This document shows, one piece after another, positions 35,251-49,305 of a stretch of 64,000 nt of DNA; within the stretch, counting starts at the first letter, position 1, and each line of letters starts with the position of its first letter. Source of the stretch: Caballeronia zhejiangensis (lineage in GTDB: Bacteria; Pseudomonadota; Gammaproteobacteria; Burkholderiales; Burkholderiaceae). The position numbers and the translations under genes were made by a program. Location: positions 62,001 to 126,000 of the forward strand of contig NZ_JFHD01000006.1 in assembly GCF_000698575.1 (NCBI RefSeq), given 5' to 3'. Below the pieces are notes generated by a model, which saw only the letters and a list, made by a program, of their open reading frames with translations, was not told the origin of the DNA and searched no databases.

Positions 35251-35986
35251 ACCAGCCGCCCCAGCGCGCGGCCAGCGCCGCCAACACCGCAATGCCCGCC
35301 GTCTCCGTGCGCAGCACGCGCGGGCCGAGCCCGAGCGTGGAAAAACCCGCATCGACGATCGCGGTTTCTTCCGCGGGCGAAAAACCCGCTTCCGGCCCGA
35401 TCAGCAAAGTGACGGGACTCGCCGGCGGATCGACGGGCAACGATGCGAAGCTGACTTCGGCGCGCGGCGAGAGAAGGAGGCGCAGTTCGCCGTCGATGGC
35501 GGCGGGCAGGTCGGCGAGCCAGGCGCCGAGATCGCGCGGCGGCGCAACCTCGGGCACGCGATTGCGCCCGCATTGCTCGCACGCCGCGCGCGTGAGCGCC
35601 TGCCAGTGCGCCTGACGACGCAATGCGCGCTCGCCGGCGAGACGCACGACGCCGCGCTCGGCCGTGATCGGCGCAATGCCCGAGACGCCGAGTTCCACCG
35701 CCTTCTCGATGAGCCAGTCCATCTTGTCGCCGCCCGCGACGCCTTGTGCGAGCGTCACGCGATACGGCGGCTCGGCTTCGCGATCGCTGTGTTCGTCGAT
35801 GCGCGCGGTCGCCGCGCGTTTGGCGATATCGACGAGCTCGCCGCGATATTCGCCGCCGCGGCCATCGAAGAGTGTGATTGCATCGCCCGTTTGCAGACGC
35901 AGGACGTGCACATGACGCACGACGTCATCCGGAAGGGCGAAGGTTTGGCCTGCGCAGAGCGGGCCGTCGACATGAAAACGTGGCAT
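35249..35986 (-). CDS. rsmE: 16S rRNA m3U1498 methyltransferase
   Basis: A 245-residue SPOUT-class methyltransferase. An N-terminal PUA-like domain starts MPRFHVDGPL; the knot region has KMDWLIEKAVELGVSGIAPI, LIGPEAGFSPAEE and LGPRVLRTETA, the last two forming the SAM pocket. It methylates N3 of U1498 in the decoding centre. Length and motifs are normal. Confidence 0.95.
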   Translation of the reverse strand: MPRFHVDGPLCAGQTFALPDDVVRHVHVLRLQTGDAITLFDGRGGEYRGELVDIAKRAATARIDEHSDREAEPPYRVTLAQGVAGGDKMDWLIEKAVELGVSGIAPITAERGVVRLAGERALRRQAHWQALTRAACEQCGRNRVPEVAPPRDLGAWLADLPAAIDGELRLLLSPRAEVSFASLPVDPPASPVTLLIGPEAGFSPAEETAIVDAGFSTLGLGPRVLRTETAGIAVLAALAARWGGW

Positions 35987-36039
35987 GAGTGATTGATCGC
36001 GGACTCGGCCGTCCGCGGATAGTGAGAATGCCTGCGCGC

Positions 36040-36453
36040 TCAGCGCAGATGCCGCGCGATCGCCCAGCGATAGCCGTCCGGATCTTCGATCTGCGCGAAG
36101 CGGTCGCCCCAGAACTGATCCTGCGGCTCGATGAGCGCCTTCGCGCCGACTGCGAGCGCCTGATGGAACGTGGCGTCGACGTCATCGACGTATAAATAGA
36201 AGGACTGCGGCGCCATTTGCCCCGCGCTCTTCGGCGTGCGCGCCTGCGAACCGTACGCGCCTTCGGGCGCGAACATCACGATCAACTGCCCGCGATACGT
36301 CATCTCGACATGGATGACCGTGCCGTCGTCGTTGACGCTGTCGCGCACCGCGAAGCCTAGCGCTTTTTCATAAAACGCAATGCTCACGCGTGCGTCGCGC
36401 ACGGTGAGATACGGAGTCAGCCAGGGCACGTCGGCGGGGCGAGGGTCGGTCAT
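36040..36453 (-). CDS. VOC (glyoxalase/PhnB-like) superfamily protein
   Basis: A 137-residue vicinal-oxygen-chelate fold protein. The two beta-alpha-beta-beta-beta modules start at TPYLTVRDARVSIAFYEKALGF and SFYLYVDDVDATFHQALAVGA; the PDGYRWAIA end is typical of PhnB-like members. The function is not defined; such proteins may act in detoxification or antibiotic binding. The start is ATG 36453; the frame stays open to 36615 without homology. Confidence 0.85.
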   Translation of the reverse strand: MTDPRPADVPWLTPYLTVRDARVSIAFYEKALGFAVRDSVNDDGTVIHVEMTYRGQLIVMFAPEGAYGSQARTPKSAGQMAPQSFYLYVDDVDATFHQALAVGAKALIEPQDQFWGDRFAQIEDPDGYRWAIARHLR

Positions 36454-36885
36454 CGAAAGCACTCCTTGAAGCCTTGCTGCTGCACATTGGGAAGCATTTT
36501 GCCATGAAGCCGTACGATCAATGGACCGGCAAGGAACCTGCGCGATACGCCGCGCGCCGGACGGATTTCGCCAGATGAACGTCCGTTGACCGCGCGCGTT
36601 ACCGTGTAAGGTCACGGATTGTCATGCTGCCGTGACAGTGCGGCGACGCGTGAAGTGCACGGAACATGCCCGCGCCCGGGACGTCCGGACGCACCGGATT
36701 TGCGCCCTTACAGACGCGTGTCAATCGGACCGGTCTGTTAGAATGATGGGCTTCCGATCCTCGTCGTTTCTCGTCGTTTCCAAGTCGTTCCGGTCCTGAA
36801 AACGTGGTGTGTGCGGGTCCGGCCCGAGTGAGAAGTACTGCAAGAGAAGCACCGCGGATCATTTCAGCACCTGCCCAGACTCGAC
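36454..36885. other. Intergenic region before tkt
   Basis: 432 bases without a gene, divergent between the VOC gene and tkt. It holds an inverted repeat GTCACGG (36611-36617) and CCGTGAC (36630-36636), a -10-like TAGAAT at 36739-36744 for tkt with no good -35, and a short direct repeat of TCGTCGTTTC near 36760-36780. Nothing else is clear. Confidence 0.4.
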
Positions 36886-38940
<2,055 letters not shown>

Positions 38941-38987
38941 AATTCGCGGTCAGCGAAGCAGGTTTTTTTAAGCCAAGGAGATAGACC

Positions 38988-39998
38988 ATGACGATTCGCG
39001 TTGCAATCAACGGCTATGGCCGTATCGGCCGCAACACGCTGCGCGCCCTCTATGAAAACGGCAAGAAGCACGACATCGAGATCGTCGCCATCAACGACCT
39101 CGGCGATGCCAAGACCAACGCGCACCTGACGCAGTACGACACGGCGCACGGCAAGTTCCCGGGCGAAGTGTCGGTCGACGGCGATTACCTCGTCGTCAAC
39201 GGCGACAAGATCCGCGTTCTGGCGAACCGCAACCCGGCCGAACTGCCGTGGGGCGAGCTGAAGGTCGACGTGGTGATGGAGTGCACCGGCTTCTTCACGA
39301 CGAAGGAAAAGGCGAGCGCGCACATCAAGGGCGGCGCGAAGAAGGTCATCATCTCGGCGCCGGGCGGCAAGGACGTCGACGCGACCATCGTGTACGGCGT
39401 GAATCACAACGTGCTGAAGGCGTCGGACACGGTCATCTCGAACGCATCGTGCACGACGAACTGCCTCGCGCCGCTCGTGAAGCCGTTGAACGACAAGATC
39501 GGCCTGGTGAACGGTCTGATGACCACGATCCACGCGTACACGAACGACCAGGTTCTGACGGACGTGTACCACGAAGACCTGCGCCGCGCGCGCTCGGCCA
39601 CGCACAGCCAGATCCCGACGAAGACGGGCGCTGCTTCGGCCGTCGGCCTCGTGCTGCCCGAGCTGAACGGCAAGCTGGATGGCTACGCGATCCGCGTCCC
39701 GACGATCAACGTGTCGGTCGTCGATCTGTCGTTCATCGCCGCGCGCGATACGACGGTCGAAGAGATCAACAAGATCATGAAGGAAGCGTCGGAAGGCGAA
39801 CTGAAGGGCGTGCTCGGCTACAACGATGCGCCGCTGGTCTCGATCGACTACAACCACAACCCGGCTTCGTCGACGTTCGATTCGACGCTCACGAAGGTGT
39901 CGGGCCGTCTCGTGAAGGTGTCGAGCTGGTACGACAACGAATGGGGCTTCTCGAACCGCATGCTGGATACGGCGGTCGCCCTCGCGAACGCGAAGTAA
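38988..39998 (+). CDS. gap: Glyceraldehyde-3-phosphate dehydrogenase
   Basis: A 336-residue NAD-dependent glycolytic enzyme. The NAD loop is [10 protein letters not shown]; the active site [12 protein letters not shown] places the catalytic Cys at 155, and the partner His follows in TTIHAYTND. The strong ribosome site AAGGAGATAG lies before ATG 38988. It is downstream of tkt and followed by a strong terminator. Confidence 0.97.
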   Translation: MTIRVAINGYGRIGRNTLRALYENGKKHDIEIVAINDLGDAKTNAHLTQYDTAHGKFPGEVSVDGDYLVVNGDKIRVLANRNPAELPWGELKVDVVMECTGFFTTKEKASAHIKGGAKKVIISAPGGKDVDATIVYGVNHNVLKASDTVISNASCTTNCLAPLVKPLNDKIGLVNGLMTTIHAYTNDQVLTDVYHEDLRRARSATHSQIPTKTGAASAVGLVLPELNGKLDGYAIRVPTINVSVVDLSFIAARDTTVEEINKIMKEASEGELKGVLGYNDAPLVSIDYNHNPASSTFDSTLTKVSGRLVKVSSWYDNEWGFSNRMLDTAVALANAK

Positions 39999-40019
39999 GT
40001 TTCAGCCTGCTGAAACGAC

Positions 40020-40047
40020 AAAGCCGCTCTTCGGAGCGGCTTTTTTT
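40020..40047. terminator. Terminator between gap and the FadR-type regulator
   Basis: AAAGCCGCTC and GAGCGGCTTT around TTCG, followed by a run of T residues. It is strong on the plus strand for gap; the minus strand reads A/T too, so it may also serve the convergent regulator. Confidence 0.92.
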
Positions 40048-40051
40048 CGCC

Positions 40052-40747
40052 TCAAGCTTTGCTCGGAACGGGAAAATGCACGCCCGCGCGCTGCGCCGCG
40101 TTGACGATGTGACCTTCGATCGCGCGGCCGGCCTTCTCGCCGTCGCGCGCCTTCAGAGCCTCGATGATGACCGCGTGTTCGTGATACGTCGATAAAACCA
40201 GTTCGCGCCGATAGAACGGCAGCCGCTGGCTCTCCTTCATGATGTCGGCGCTGCCGCGCAGGATCGATTCGATCGCCGCATTGCCCGCGAGACTGACGAT
40301 ACGCATGTGAAACGCGAAGTCGAGTTGCGCGGCTTCTTCCAGCGCCGATTCCGTCAACGCGGCGTGCAGCGAGTCAAGATTGTCGTCGAGCCAGTCGATG
40401 TCCGCGTCGCCGATCGAATGCGCCGCGAGCCGCGCGACGAATCCCTCCAGCGCGAAGCGCATCTGATAGGTGTCGGGCAGCGACGCCTGATCCGCGAAGC
40501 GCCACGGATGTGCGTTGCTTGCCTGCGCACTGCTCACATACACGCCTTTGCCGGGCCGGATATGCAGCATGCCGAGCGCTTCGAGCGTCGAGAGCGCCTC
40601 GCGTAGCGACGCCCGGCTAATCGCCAATTCTTCCGATAGCTGCCGCTGCGCCGGAAGCAGACTCCCGACCGGATACATGCTCGATTCGATGCGCTCGCGA
40701 ATGGTCGCGATGGCGGCGTCGGTCACGGTATGCGGGACGTTTTTCAT
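40052..40747 (-). CDS. GntR-family (FadR subfamily) transcriptional regulator
   Basis: A 231-residue regulator. The winged helix-turn-helix at about 12-68 (IRERIESSMYPVGSLLPAQRQLSEELAISRASLREALSTLEALGML) is followed by an all-helical FCD effector domain, whose metal or ligand residues include the His in HMRIVSLAGNAAI and the HEHAVIIEALKARD motif. The start is ATG 40747. It is divergent from dctA, and its candidate operators lie in the shared gap. The effector is not known; a carboxylate is inferred from its neighbour. Confidence 0.88.
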   Translation of the reverse strand: MKNVPHTVTDAAIATIRERIESSMYPVGSLLPAQRQLSEELAISRASLREALSTLEALGMLHIRPGKGVYVSSAQASNAHPWRFADQASLPDTYQMRFALEGFVARLAAHSIGDADIDWLDDNLDSLHAALTESALEEAAQLDFAFHMRIVSLAGNAAIESILRGSADIMKESQRLPFYRRELVLSTYHEHAVIIEALKARDGEKAGRAIEGHIVNAAQRAGVHFPVPSKA

Positions 40748-40767
40748 ACGAAGAAAACTGAATTGGC

Positions 40768-40778
40768 CGGTCTGACCG
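40768..40778. promoter_or_regulatory. Candidate FadR-type operator near the regulator
   Basis: CGGTCTGACCG is a perfect palindrome around one base, with the GGTC-N-GACC core common to FCD-type GntR sites. It lies 20 bases before the regulator start. Confidence 0.5.
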
Positions 40779-40917
40779 CCATTGTATGCGCGTGCCGTGC
40801 GCACGTGTGAACGACCGTGTCGCGGCCATTTCCGTACCCGGCCGGAACAGGGTAAACCGCTACCAATGCTTCCTTGACGGCTCTATATCGGCTTCCTAAT
40901 ATTCCCCATCACAGCAC

Positions 40918-40928
40918 TGGTCCGACCA
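40918..40928. promoter_or_regulatory. Candidate FadR-type operator near dctA
   Basis: TGGTCCGACCA is a perfect palindrome of the form TGGTC-N-GACCA, close to the FadR/LldR consensus. It lies 47 bases before dctA, a good place for repression. Confidence 0.6.
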
Positions 40929-40975
40929 GTCGGAACAGTTGCTTTGGTCCCGAGACATTACACGAGGAGACGGTC

Positions 40976-42304
40976 GTGTCGAGATTTCTGAATTCGCTGT
41001 TCGGCAGGGTGATGATCGCGCTGGTCATCGGCGTGGTGGTCGGCGCGCTGTTTCCGCATTTCGGCCAGTCGTTGCGGCCTTTGGGCGACGGTTTCCTGAA
41101 GCTCATCAAGATGGTGATCGGACCGATCGTGTTCTGCGTCGTCGTGAGCGGCATGGCGAGCGCGGGCGATCTGAAGAAAGTGGGACGCGTCGGACTGAAG
41201 GCGGTCGTCTACTTCGAGATCATGACGACGCTCGCACTTGTCATCGGCGCGCTGCTCGCATGGTTCACGCGGCCGGGCGTCGGCATGAACATCGATCTGC
41301 ACTCGCTCAATGCCGCGTCGCTCGCGACCTACACGGAGCACGCAAAAAGCCTGAAGGACACCGCGGGCTTCCTGTTGAAGATCATCCCCGACACCGCGAT
41401 CGACGCTTTCGCCAAAGGCGACATCCTGCAAGTGCTCGTGTTCGCGATCTTGTTCGGCTCGGCGCTCTCGATGCTCGGCGAAAAGGCACAGCGCGTGACG
41501 ATTTTCATCGACGAGCTGTCGCATGTGTTTTTCCGCATCATGGCGTTCATCATCAAGCTCGCGCCGCTCGGCGTGCTCGGCGCGATCGCCTTCACGACCG
41601 GCCAGTACGGCGTCGCGTCGCTCAAGCAGCTCGGCCTGCTCGTGGTTGTGTTCTACGCGAGCTGCTTCCTGTTCGTGTTCGTCGTGCTGGGTATCGTGAT
41701 GCGCCTCGCGGGCTTCTCGATCTTCAAGCTCGTGCGCTATCTGCGCGAGGAATTGTCGATCGTGCTCGGCACCGCGTCGTCGGATGCCGTGCTGCCGCAG
41801 ATCATGCGCAAGCTCGAATGGATGGGGGTGAAGGATTCGACCGTCGGTCTCGTGATTCCGACCGGCTACTCGTTCAACCTTGACGGCTTCTCGATCTATC
41901 TCACGCTCGCGGTGATCTTCATCGCGCAGGCGACCAACACGCCGCTGTCGATGCATGACCTGATCGTCGTCGTGCTCGTGTCGCTGGTGACGTCGAAGGG
42001 CGCGCACGGCATTCCCGGCTCCGCGATCGTGATTCTCGCCGCGACGCTCTCCGCCATTCCCGCCATTCCCGTGCTCGGCCTCGTGCTGATCCTGCCGGTC
42101 GACTGGTTCGTCGGCATCGCGCGCGCGGTGACGAATCTGATCGGCAACTGCGTGGCGACGGTGGTCGTCGGCGTCTGGGAGAACGACATCGACCGGGCGC
42201 GCGCCAAACGCGTGCTAGATCAGGACGCCGAGTATCGCTTCGTGCCCGCCGCGCCGCAATCGGAGCAAGGCGCGCACGGCAACGAACACGCACACGCGAT
42301 CTGA
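40976..42304 (+). CDS. dctA: C4-dicarboxylate:cation symporter (DctA)
   Basis: A 442-residue inner-membrane transporter of the DAACS family for succinate, fumarate and malate. It has eight or more hydrophobic segments, the serine-rich motif IVLGTASSDAVLPQ, and VIPTGYSFNLDGFSIYLTLAVIF. The start is GTG 40976, set by GAGGAGA at 40964-40970; the longer frame from 40874 would overlap the operator. The tail is His/Glu-rich and hydrophilic. It is presumably controlled by the divergent regulator. Confidence 0.93.
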   Translation: MSRFLNSLFGRVMIALVIGVVVGALFPHFGQSLRPLGDGFLKLIKMVIGPIVFCVVVSGMASAGDLKKVGRVGLKAVVYFEIMTTLALVIGALLAWFTRPGVGMNIDLHSLNAASLATYTEHAKSLKDTAGFLLKIIPDTAIDAFAKGDILQVLVFAILFGSALSMLGEKAQRVTIFIDELSHVFFRIMAFIIKLAPLGVLGAIAFTTGQYGVASLKQLGLLVVVFYASCFLFVFVVLGIVMRLAGFSIFKLVRYLREELSIVLGTASSDAVLPQIMRKLEWMGVKDSTVGLVIPTGYSFNLDGFSIYLTLAVIFIAQATNTPLSMHDLIVVVLVSLVTSKGAHGIPGSAIVILAATLSAIPAIPVLGLVLILPVDWFVGIARAVTNLIGNCVATVVVGVWENDIDRARAKRVLDQDAEYRFVPAAPQSEQGAHGNEHAHAI

Positions 42305-42383
42305 TTCGACGCAACCCGGGCATTGAAATGACCGACTGTCGCGACACGCACCTCGCGGAATCGCGCATCTTCGGAGGAATCGA

Positions 42384-42893
42384 ATGAAAACATTGACGCT
42401 CGAACCCCTCACGCGCGAAGCCTTCGCCCCGTTCGGCGATGTCATCGAACTCGAAGGCGCGCGTCATTTCCCGATCAACGCGGGCACGACCGAGCGCTTT
42501 CACGATCTCGCGAACGTGGAAGTCGGCTTCGAAAGCGGAGGGCGGCCGCTTATCAACGTGTTTCGCGGCCAGCCGCGCCCGCAGCCGGTCGTGGTTTCGA
42601 TGATGGAGCGCCATCCGCTCGGCAGTCAGGCTTTCGTGCCGCTCGCGGACGTGCGCTATCTCGTGGTTGTCGCGCCTGCGGGCGAGTTCGATGCGGCTGG
42701 TCTGCGGGCCTTTTACGCGCGCGGCTGGCAGGGCGTGAACTATGCGCGCGGCGTGTGGCATCACCCGCTGATCGTGCTCGACGAGCCGGGCGATTTCATC
42801 GTCGTCGATCGCGGCGGCGACTTGCCGAATTGCGACGAAATTGACCTCCCCGAACGTTATGCGCTGATCGAAGCGGCCGCGCGCGCAGCTTGA
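42384..42893 (+). CDS. allA: Ureidoglycolate lyase
   Basis: A 169-residue cupin-fold enzyme that cleaves ureidoglycolate to glyoxylate and urea at the end of allantoin breakdown. Family motifs are [37 protein letters not shown] and [18 protein letters not shown]. The usual partners (allantoicase, uricase) are not in this window. It lies 79 bases after dctA; whether it shares that promoter is unknown. A terminator follows at 42967. Confidence 0.93.
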   Translation: MKTLTLEPLTREAFAPFGDVIELEGARHFPINAGTTERFHDLANVEVGFESGGRPLINVFRGQPRPQPVVVSMMERHPLGSQAFVPLADVRYLVVVAPAGEFDAAGLRAFYARGWQGVNYARGVWHHPLIVLDEPGDFIVVDRGGDLPNCDEIDLPERYALIEAAARAA

Positions 42894-42966
42894 TACAACA
42901 TGCCGTAATCGAAATGCAATTGCGAATCGATAGCATGCGCATAACATGAAACGTACGGGCGAAACG

Positions 42967-43003
42967 AAACCGCCGTCCATCGCGAGATGAACGGCGGTTT
43001 TTT
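42967..43003. terminator. Bidirectional terminator between allA and fur
   Basis: AAACCGCCGT (42967-42976) pairs with ACGGCGGTTT (42991-43000), with T-runs on both strands. It is placed for both convergent genes. Confidence 0.88.
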
Positions 43004-43034
43004 CATCCGCGCGCCCAAGAGCGGCGCGCGAACC

Positions 43035-43463
43035 TCAATGCTTGCGGTGCGGGCAGTTTTCCTTCGTGCATGCGCCGTACAGCGCGAGCGCATGCTCGTG
43101 GAGCTTGAAACCGCGTTCCTTCGCGATCGATTGCTGACGGCGTTCGATCTCCGCATCGAAGAACTCTTCGACCCGGCCGCAGTCGATGCACACGAGGTGA
43201 TCGTGGTGCGATCCCTCGTTGAGCTCGAAGACGGCCTTGCCCGATTCGAAATTGCTTCGCGACAGCAGGCCGGCTTGCTCGAACTGCGTGAGCACGCGAT
43301 AAACCGTCGCAAGACCGATATCGAGCTCTTCGTTGAGCAGGCTTCGATACACGTCTTCAGCGGTCAGATGGCGCACCGGACTGTGCTGGAAAATTTCGAG
43401 AATCTTGAGGCGGGGCAGGGTCGCCTTGAGCCCGATATTCTTGAGATCGGCGGGATTGGTCAT
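43035..43463 (-). CDS. fur: Ferric uptake regulator
   Basis: A 142-residue Fe(II)-dependent repressor. The N-terminal winged helix holds [33 protein letters not shown]. The metal-binding core has [22 protein letters not shown], and the C-terminal [11 protein letters not shown] supplies further cysteines and histidines. Full length. It is divergent from the OmlA/BamE lipoprotein gene, an arrangement common in beta- and gamma-proteobacteria. No clear Fur box was found in the gap. Confidence 0.96.
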   Translation of the reverse strand: MTNPADLKNIGLKATLPRLKILEIFQHSPVRHLTAEDVYRSLLNEELDIGLATVYRVLTQFEQAGLLSRSNFESGKAVFELNEGSHHDHLVCIDCGRVEEFFDAEIERRQQSIAKERGFKLHEHALALYGACTKENCPHRKH

Positions 43464-43657
43464 GGCTAGGCATCCCTAGAGTACAATTCAAGGTTCTCAT
43501 AGTAATGCGTTTTGCCGAATCCTGACATCCCAAGTGGCGTCAAGGCGTCAAGGTGAATTAGCTGAATGAGGGCCGAAATGAGTGCGGCCTTGAAGCGCCT
43601 CGCGTGAAAGGTGAAATGTTTTCCAAATATTTATCGAATTGCAGGGAGAGCCGTCGC

Positions 43658-44458
43658 ATGCGGGGAACCGTAATAGCAGCAACCTTGGCCGCATTGCTCG
43701 CCGGCTGCTCGACGTACGACAGCGTCACGCAGAAAATCGCGCAAAGCATCACGCCGTACCGGATCACGGTTGTGCAAGGCAATTTCGTTTCGGCGGAAGC
43801 CGCGGCGCAGATGCAGGTCGGCATGTCGCGTGATCAGGTGAAGCAACTCCTCGGCACGCCGCTTCTGACGGACATGTTCCACGCCGATCGCTGGGACTAC
43901 GTGTTCTATTTCAAGCGTGGGTCGACATCCGTCGTTCAGCAGCGTGACTTCGTCGTCAACTTCGCGAGCGATCGCGTCGTGAGCTGGTCGGGCGGCGAGA
44001 ATCTGCCGTCGAACCTCGAACTGCTCGCCGAAATCGACGGCGACAAGGGCGTCAAGGTCGCAAAGCCTGCGACGCCGGCGGCGGCATCCGCGCCGGTGGC
44101 GTCGACCGCGGCGGTGACAGCGCCGGTCGGCGAGCCGTCGACGCAACCGAATACGGCAGCGGCATTTGCCGGCGATGCGAACCAGGAAGCCGCGCAGGCC
44201 GCGAACCGCGCAACGGCGCAAGTCGAAATGCCGACGGGGCGTCAGCGCTCCTCGGCGTTCAGCAGCGCGCCGACGAGCTCGGGCGGCGCGCCGGGTTCCA
44301 CCAACAGTTCCGGCAGCAACTCGCAGATTCAGCTGCAGCGCCGCCCGCAGACGATCAACATTCCGGACAGCAGCGCGGTCGGTCCGGCGGGTTCGTCGCC
44401 GGCTCCGGCCAACGCAAGCGGCCAGGCGCAGTTCTATCTGCCGCAGCAAAGCCAGTAA
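43658..44458 (+). CDS. bamE: Outer-membrane assembly lipoprotein, BamE/OmlA (SmpA) family
   Basis: A 266-residue outer-membrane lipoprotein that belongs to the BAM complex for beta-barrel insertion. The signal peptide [17 protein letters not shown] has a lipobox Cys17. The SmpA/OmlA domain follows ([55 protein letters not shown]). The C-terminal 130 residues are a low-complexity Ala/Ser/Gly/Pro/Gln tail, far longer than in E. coli BamE (about 113 residues). I start at ATG 43658 because the signal peptide begins there; ATG 43616 or 43604 would add up to 18 residues. Confidence 0.9.
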   Translation: MRGTVIAATLAALLAGCSTYDSVTQKIAQSITPYRITVVQGNFVSAEAAAQMQVGMSRDQVKQLLGTPLLTDMFHADRWDYVFYFKRGSTSVVQQRDFVVNFASDRVVSWSGGENLPSNLELLAEIDGDKGVKVAKPATPAAASAPVASTAAVTAPVGEPSTQPNTAAAFAGDANQEAAQAANRATAQVEMPTGRQRSSAFSSAPTSSGGAPGSTNSSGSNSQIQLQRRPQTINIPDSSAVGPAGSSPAPANASGQAQFYLPQQSQ

Positions 44459-44576
44459 GCAGTTCAGCCGCTCGAGGACGAAGCCGCGCCATGCGTCGAC
44501 GCGGCGCCGCTTCATCCGCACAGCCCATTCGCATCATCCGTCGCGCGTGCCGCGCGCGATTCAACACGAGACTGCC

Positions 44577-45374
44577 ATGAAGATCGCCATTGCCGGCGCG
44601 TCGGGCCGCATGGGCCGGATGCTGATCGAAACCGTCCTCAACGAGCCCGAAGCGCAACTCGCCGGCGCCCTCGACCGCCCCGGCGCGCCGCAGCTCGGAC
44701 AGGACGCGGGCGCGTTCCTCGGCAAGACCACGGGTGTGTTGCTGACGGACGACATCGAGCGCGTGTTCGCCGACGCCGACGCCCTCATCGACTTCACGCG
44801 TCCCGAAGGCACGATGGCGCATCTGGAAGCGGCGCTGCGGCACAACGTGAAGATGATCGTCGGCACGACCGGCTTTTCGGACGAGCAAAAGGCGCAACTG
44901 AAGCAGGCGGGCGAGAAGATCGGCGTCGTGTTCGCGCCGAACATGAGCGTCGGCGTGAACGTCACGTTGAAGCTGCTCGAATTCGCCGCGAAGCATTTCG
45001 CGACCGGCTACGACATCGAGATCATCGAGGCGCACCATCGTCATAAGGTGGATGCGCCGTCGGGCACCGCGCTCGGCATGGGCGAAGTGATCGCCAAGGC
45101 GCTCGGCCGCGATCTGAAGGACTGCGCCGTGTACGCGCGCGAAGGCGTGACCGGCGAGCGCGATCCGTCGACGATCGGCTTTTCCGCGATTCGCGGCGGC
45201 GATATCGTCGGCGATCACACGGTGCTCTTCGCGGGCATCGGCGAGCGCATCGAAATCACGCACAAGTCGGCGAGCCGTCTGTCGTACGCGCAGGGCGCGC
45301 TGCGCGCCGCGCGTTTCCTCGAAGGGCACGACAAGGGCTTCTTCGACATGCAGGACGTACTCGGCCTGCGCTGA
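44577..45374 (+). CDS. dapB: 4-hydroxy-tetrahydrodipicolinate reductase
   Basis: A 265-residue enzyme of the lysine and diaminopimelate pathway. The NAD(P)H loop is [11 protein letters not shown] and the substrate and catalytic motif is [15 protein letters not shown], with the second His as the likely acid. Start ATG 44577. The exbB gene begins six bases after its stop. Confidence 0.96.
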   Translation: MKIAIAGASGRMGRMLIETVLNEPEAQLAGALDRPGAPQLGQDAGAFLGKTTGVLLTDDIERVFADADALIDFTRPEGTMAHLEAALRHNVKMIVGTTGFSDEQKAQLKQAGEKIGVVFAPNMSVGVNVTLKLLEFAAKHFATGYDIEIIEAHHRHKVDAPSGTALGMGEVIAKALGRDLKDCAVYAREGVTGERDPSTIGFSAIRGGDIVGDHTVLFAGIGERIEITHKSASRLSYAQGALRAARFLEGHDKGFFDMQDVLGLR

Positions 45375-45380
45375 TTTTTT

Positions 45381-46046
45381 ATGGCAGCAACGGGCGTCAT
45401 TCATTACCTTCAATCCGGCGATGCCGTGACGCACGCGGTCGCGGGTCTGCTGCTCGCCATGTCGCTCGCGAGCTGGTGTTTCCTGCTTGTGAAGGCGTGG
45501 ATTCTGGCGCGCGCCAAGTGGCAAGGTCCGCGCGCATTGCAGCGTTTCTGGCAGGCGCCGAGTTTGAAGGATGGCATCGGCGCATTGCAGCGCGCGGATC
45601 GCGAGCGTGTGTTTCTGCCACTCGCTGAAGCCGCGTGGCGCGCTTCGGAAGCTGAAATGCCCGGCGCGATGCTCGCCCGCGTCGAGCGCAGCGAGCGCGT
45701 GTTGCGCGCGCTGCGTCATGCGTTGCAGCGTTCGCAACGAAGGCTCGAATTCGGTCAGGTTCTGCTCGCATCGGTGGGGAGCACGGCGCCTTTCGTCGGC
45801 TTGCTCGGCACCGTCTGGGGCATTTATCACGCGCTGTCGAACATCGCGTCGAGCGGTCAGGCGATGATCGAAAACGTCGCCGGGCCGGTCGGCGAGGCGC
45901 TCATCATGACGGCATTCGGTCTCGTCGTCGCGATTCCCGCCGTGCTCGCGTACAACATTCTTGGGCGCTACGTGCGGCAGATTTCCGAGGAACTCGACGG
46001 ATTCGCGCACGATCTGCATGCGTTCGTGTGCGGTCCGGCCGAATAG
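45381..46046 (+). CDS. exbB: MotA/TolQ/ExbB-family proton channel protein
   Basis: A 221-residue inner-membrane protein with three hydrophobic helices (about 17-35, 130-150 and 170-195). The family signature is VGSTAPFVGLLGTVWGIYHALSNIA followed by GPVGEALIMTAFGLVVAIPAVLAYN. With ExbD it makes a proton-driven motor serving either TonB or Tol; no tonB or pal gene is adjacent, so the precise system is not settled. Confidence 0.87.
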   Translation: MAATGVIHYLQSGDAVTHAVAGLLLAMSLASWCFLLVKAWILARAKWQGPRALQRFWQAPSLKDGIGALQRADRERVFLPLAEAAWRASEAEMPGAMLARVERSERVLRALRHALQRSQRRLEFGQVLLASVGSTAPFVGLLGTVWGIYHALSNIASSGQAMIENVAGPVGEALIMTAFGLVVAIPAVLAYNILGRYVRQISEELDGFAHDLHAFVCGPAE

Positions 46047-46056
46047 GAGCGCGGCG

Positions 46057-46497
46057 ATGGCCTTCGGCGGACTCGACAAGAAGACGAACGGTGCGCCGAT
46101 GGCGGACATCAACATGACGCCGCTCATCGACGTCATGCTCGTGCTGCTCGTCATCTTCATCATCACCGCGCCGCTTTTCACGCACGCGATCCGGCTCGAT
46201 TTGCCGAAAGTCTCGTCGCAGCCCGCGCGCGAGACGCCGCAAACCGTCACGCTGTCCATCGACGACGCCGGCAAGCTCTTCTGGAACGACACGCCCGTCA
46301 CTTTCGATCAGATGCGCGCGCGTTTCGCCGACGCGGGCAAGCGCGCGCAGAAGCCGGAACTGCATCTGCGTGCGTCGAGCGCGACGCGCTACGACGTCAT
46401 CGCGCAGGTAATGGGCGCGGCGCAGCAGGCCGGTCTGGAGCGCATCGGCTTCGTCACGCAGCCCGCGAAACCGCAGCAGCCAGCGCCCGCGCAATAA
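46057..46497 (+). CDS. exbD: ExbD/TolR-family motor protein
   Basis: A 146-residue protein with one N-terminal membrane segment. The motif MADINMTPLIDVMLVLLVIFIITAPLF has the conserved membrane Asp that carries protons, followed by a periplasmic domain. The start is ATG 46057, with AGGAGC 9 bases before. It is paired with exbB, 10 bases upstream. Confidence 0.9.
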   Translation: MAFGGLDKKTNGAPMADINMTPLIDVMLVLLVIFIITAPLFTHAIRLDLPKVSSQPARETPQTVTLSIDDAGKLFWNDTPVTFDQMRARFADAGKRAQKPELHLRASSATRYDVIAQVMGAAQQAGLERIGFVTQPAKPQQPAPAQ

Positions 46498-46524
46498 GCG
46501 CGCGAACCGGCGCGCATCGAACGG

Positions 46525-46530
46525 TATAAT
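46525..46530 (+). promoter_or_regulatory. Consensus -10 element for leuS
   Basis: A perfect TATAAT lies 158 bases before leuS. The -35 position is poor. The leader is long but shows no leucine-rich leader peptide. Confidence 0.5.
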
Positions 46531-46636
46531 CGCGATTTCCCCGTTCGGCGGGCCTTGGCCCGAGCCAGCAGGCCCGAATTCCGACGCCGCGTGGCAGCAA
46601 TGCCGCAGCGCCCGGCCTCGTTGCCCGAATCGATAG

Positions 46637-49282
<2,646 letters not shown>

Positions 49283-49305
49283 TGCGCACAACCAAGGGAG
49301 TGGAT

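Noticed and set aside
43464-43657. A Fur box in the fur-omlA gap
   Set aside because: AT-rich segments are present, but no 19-base Fur palindrome with acceptable symmetry was found.
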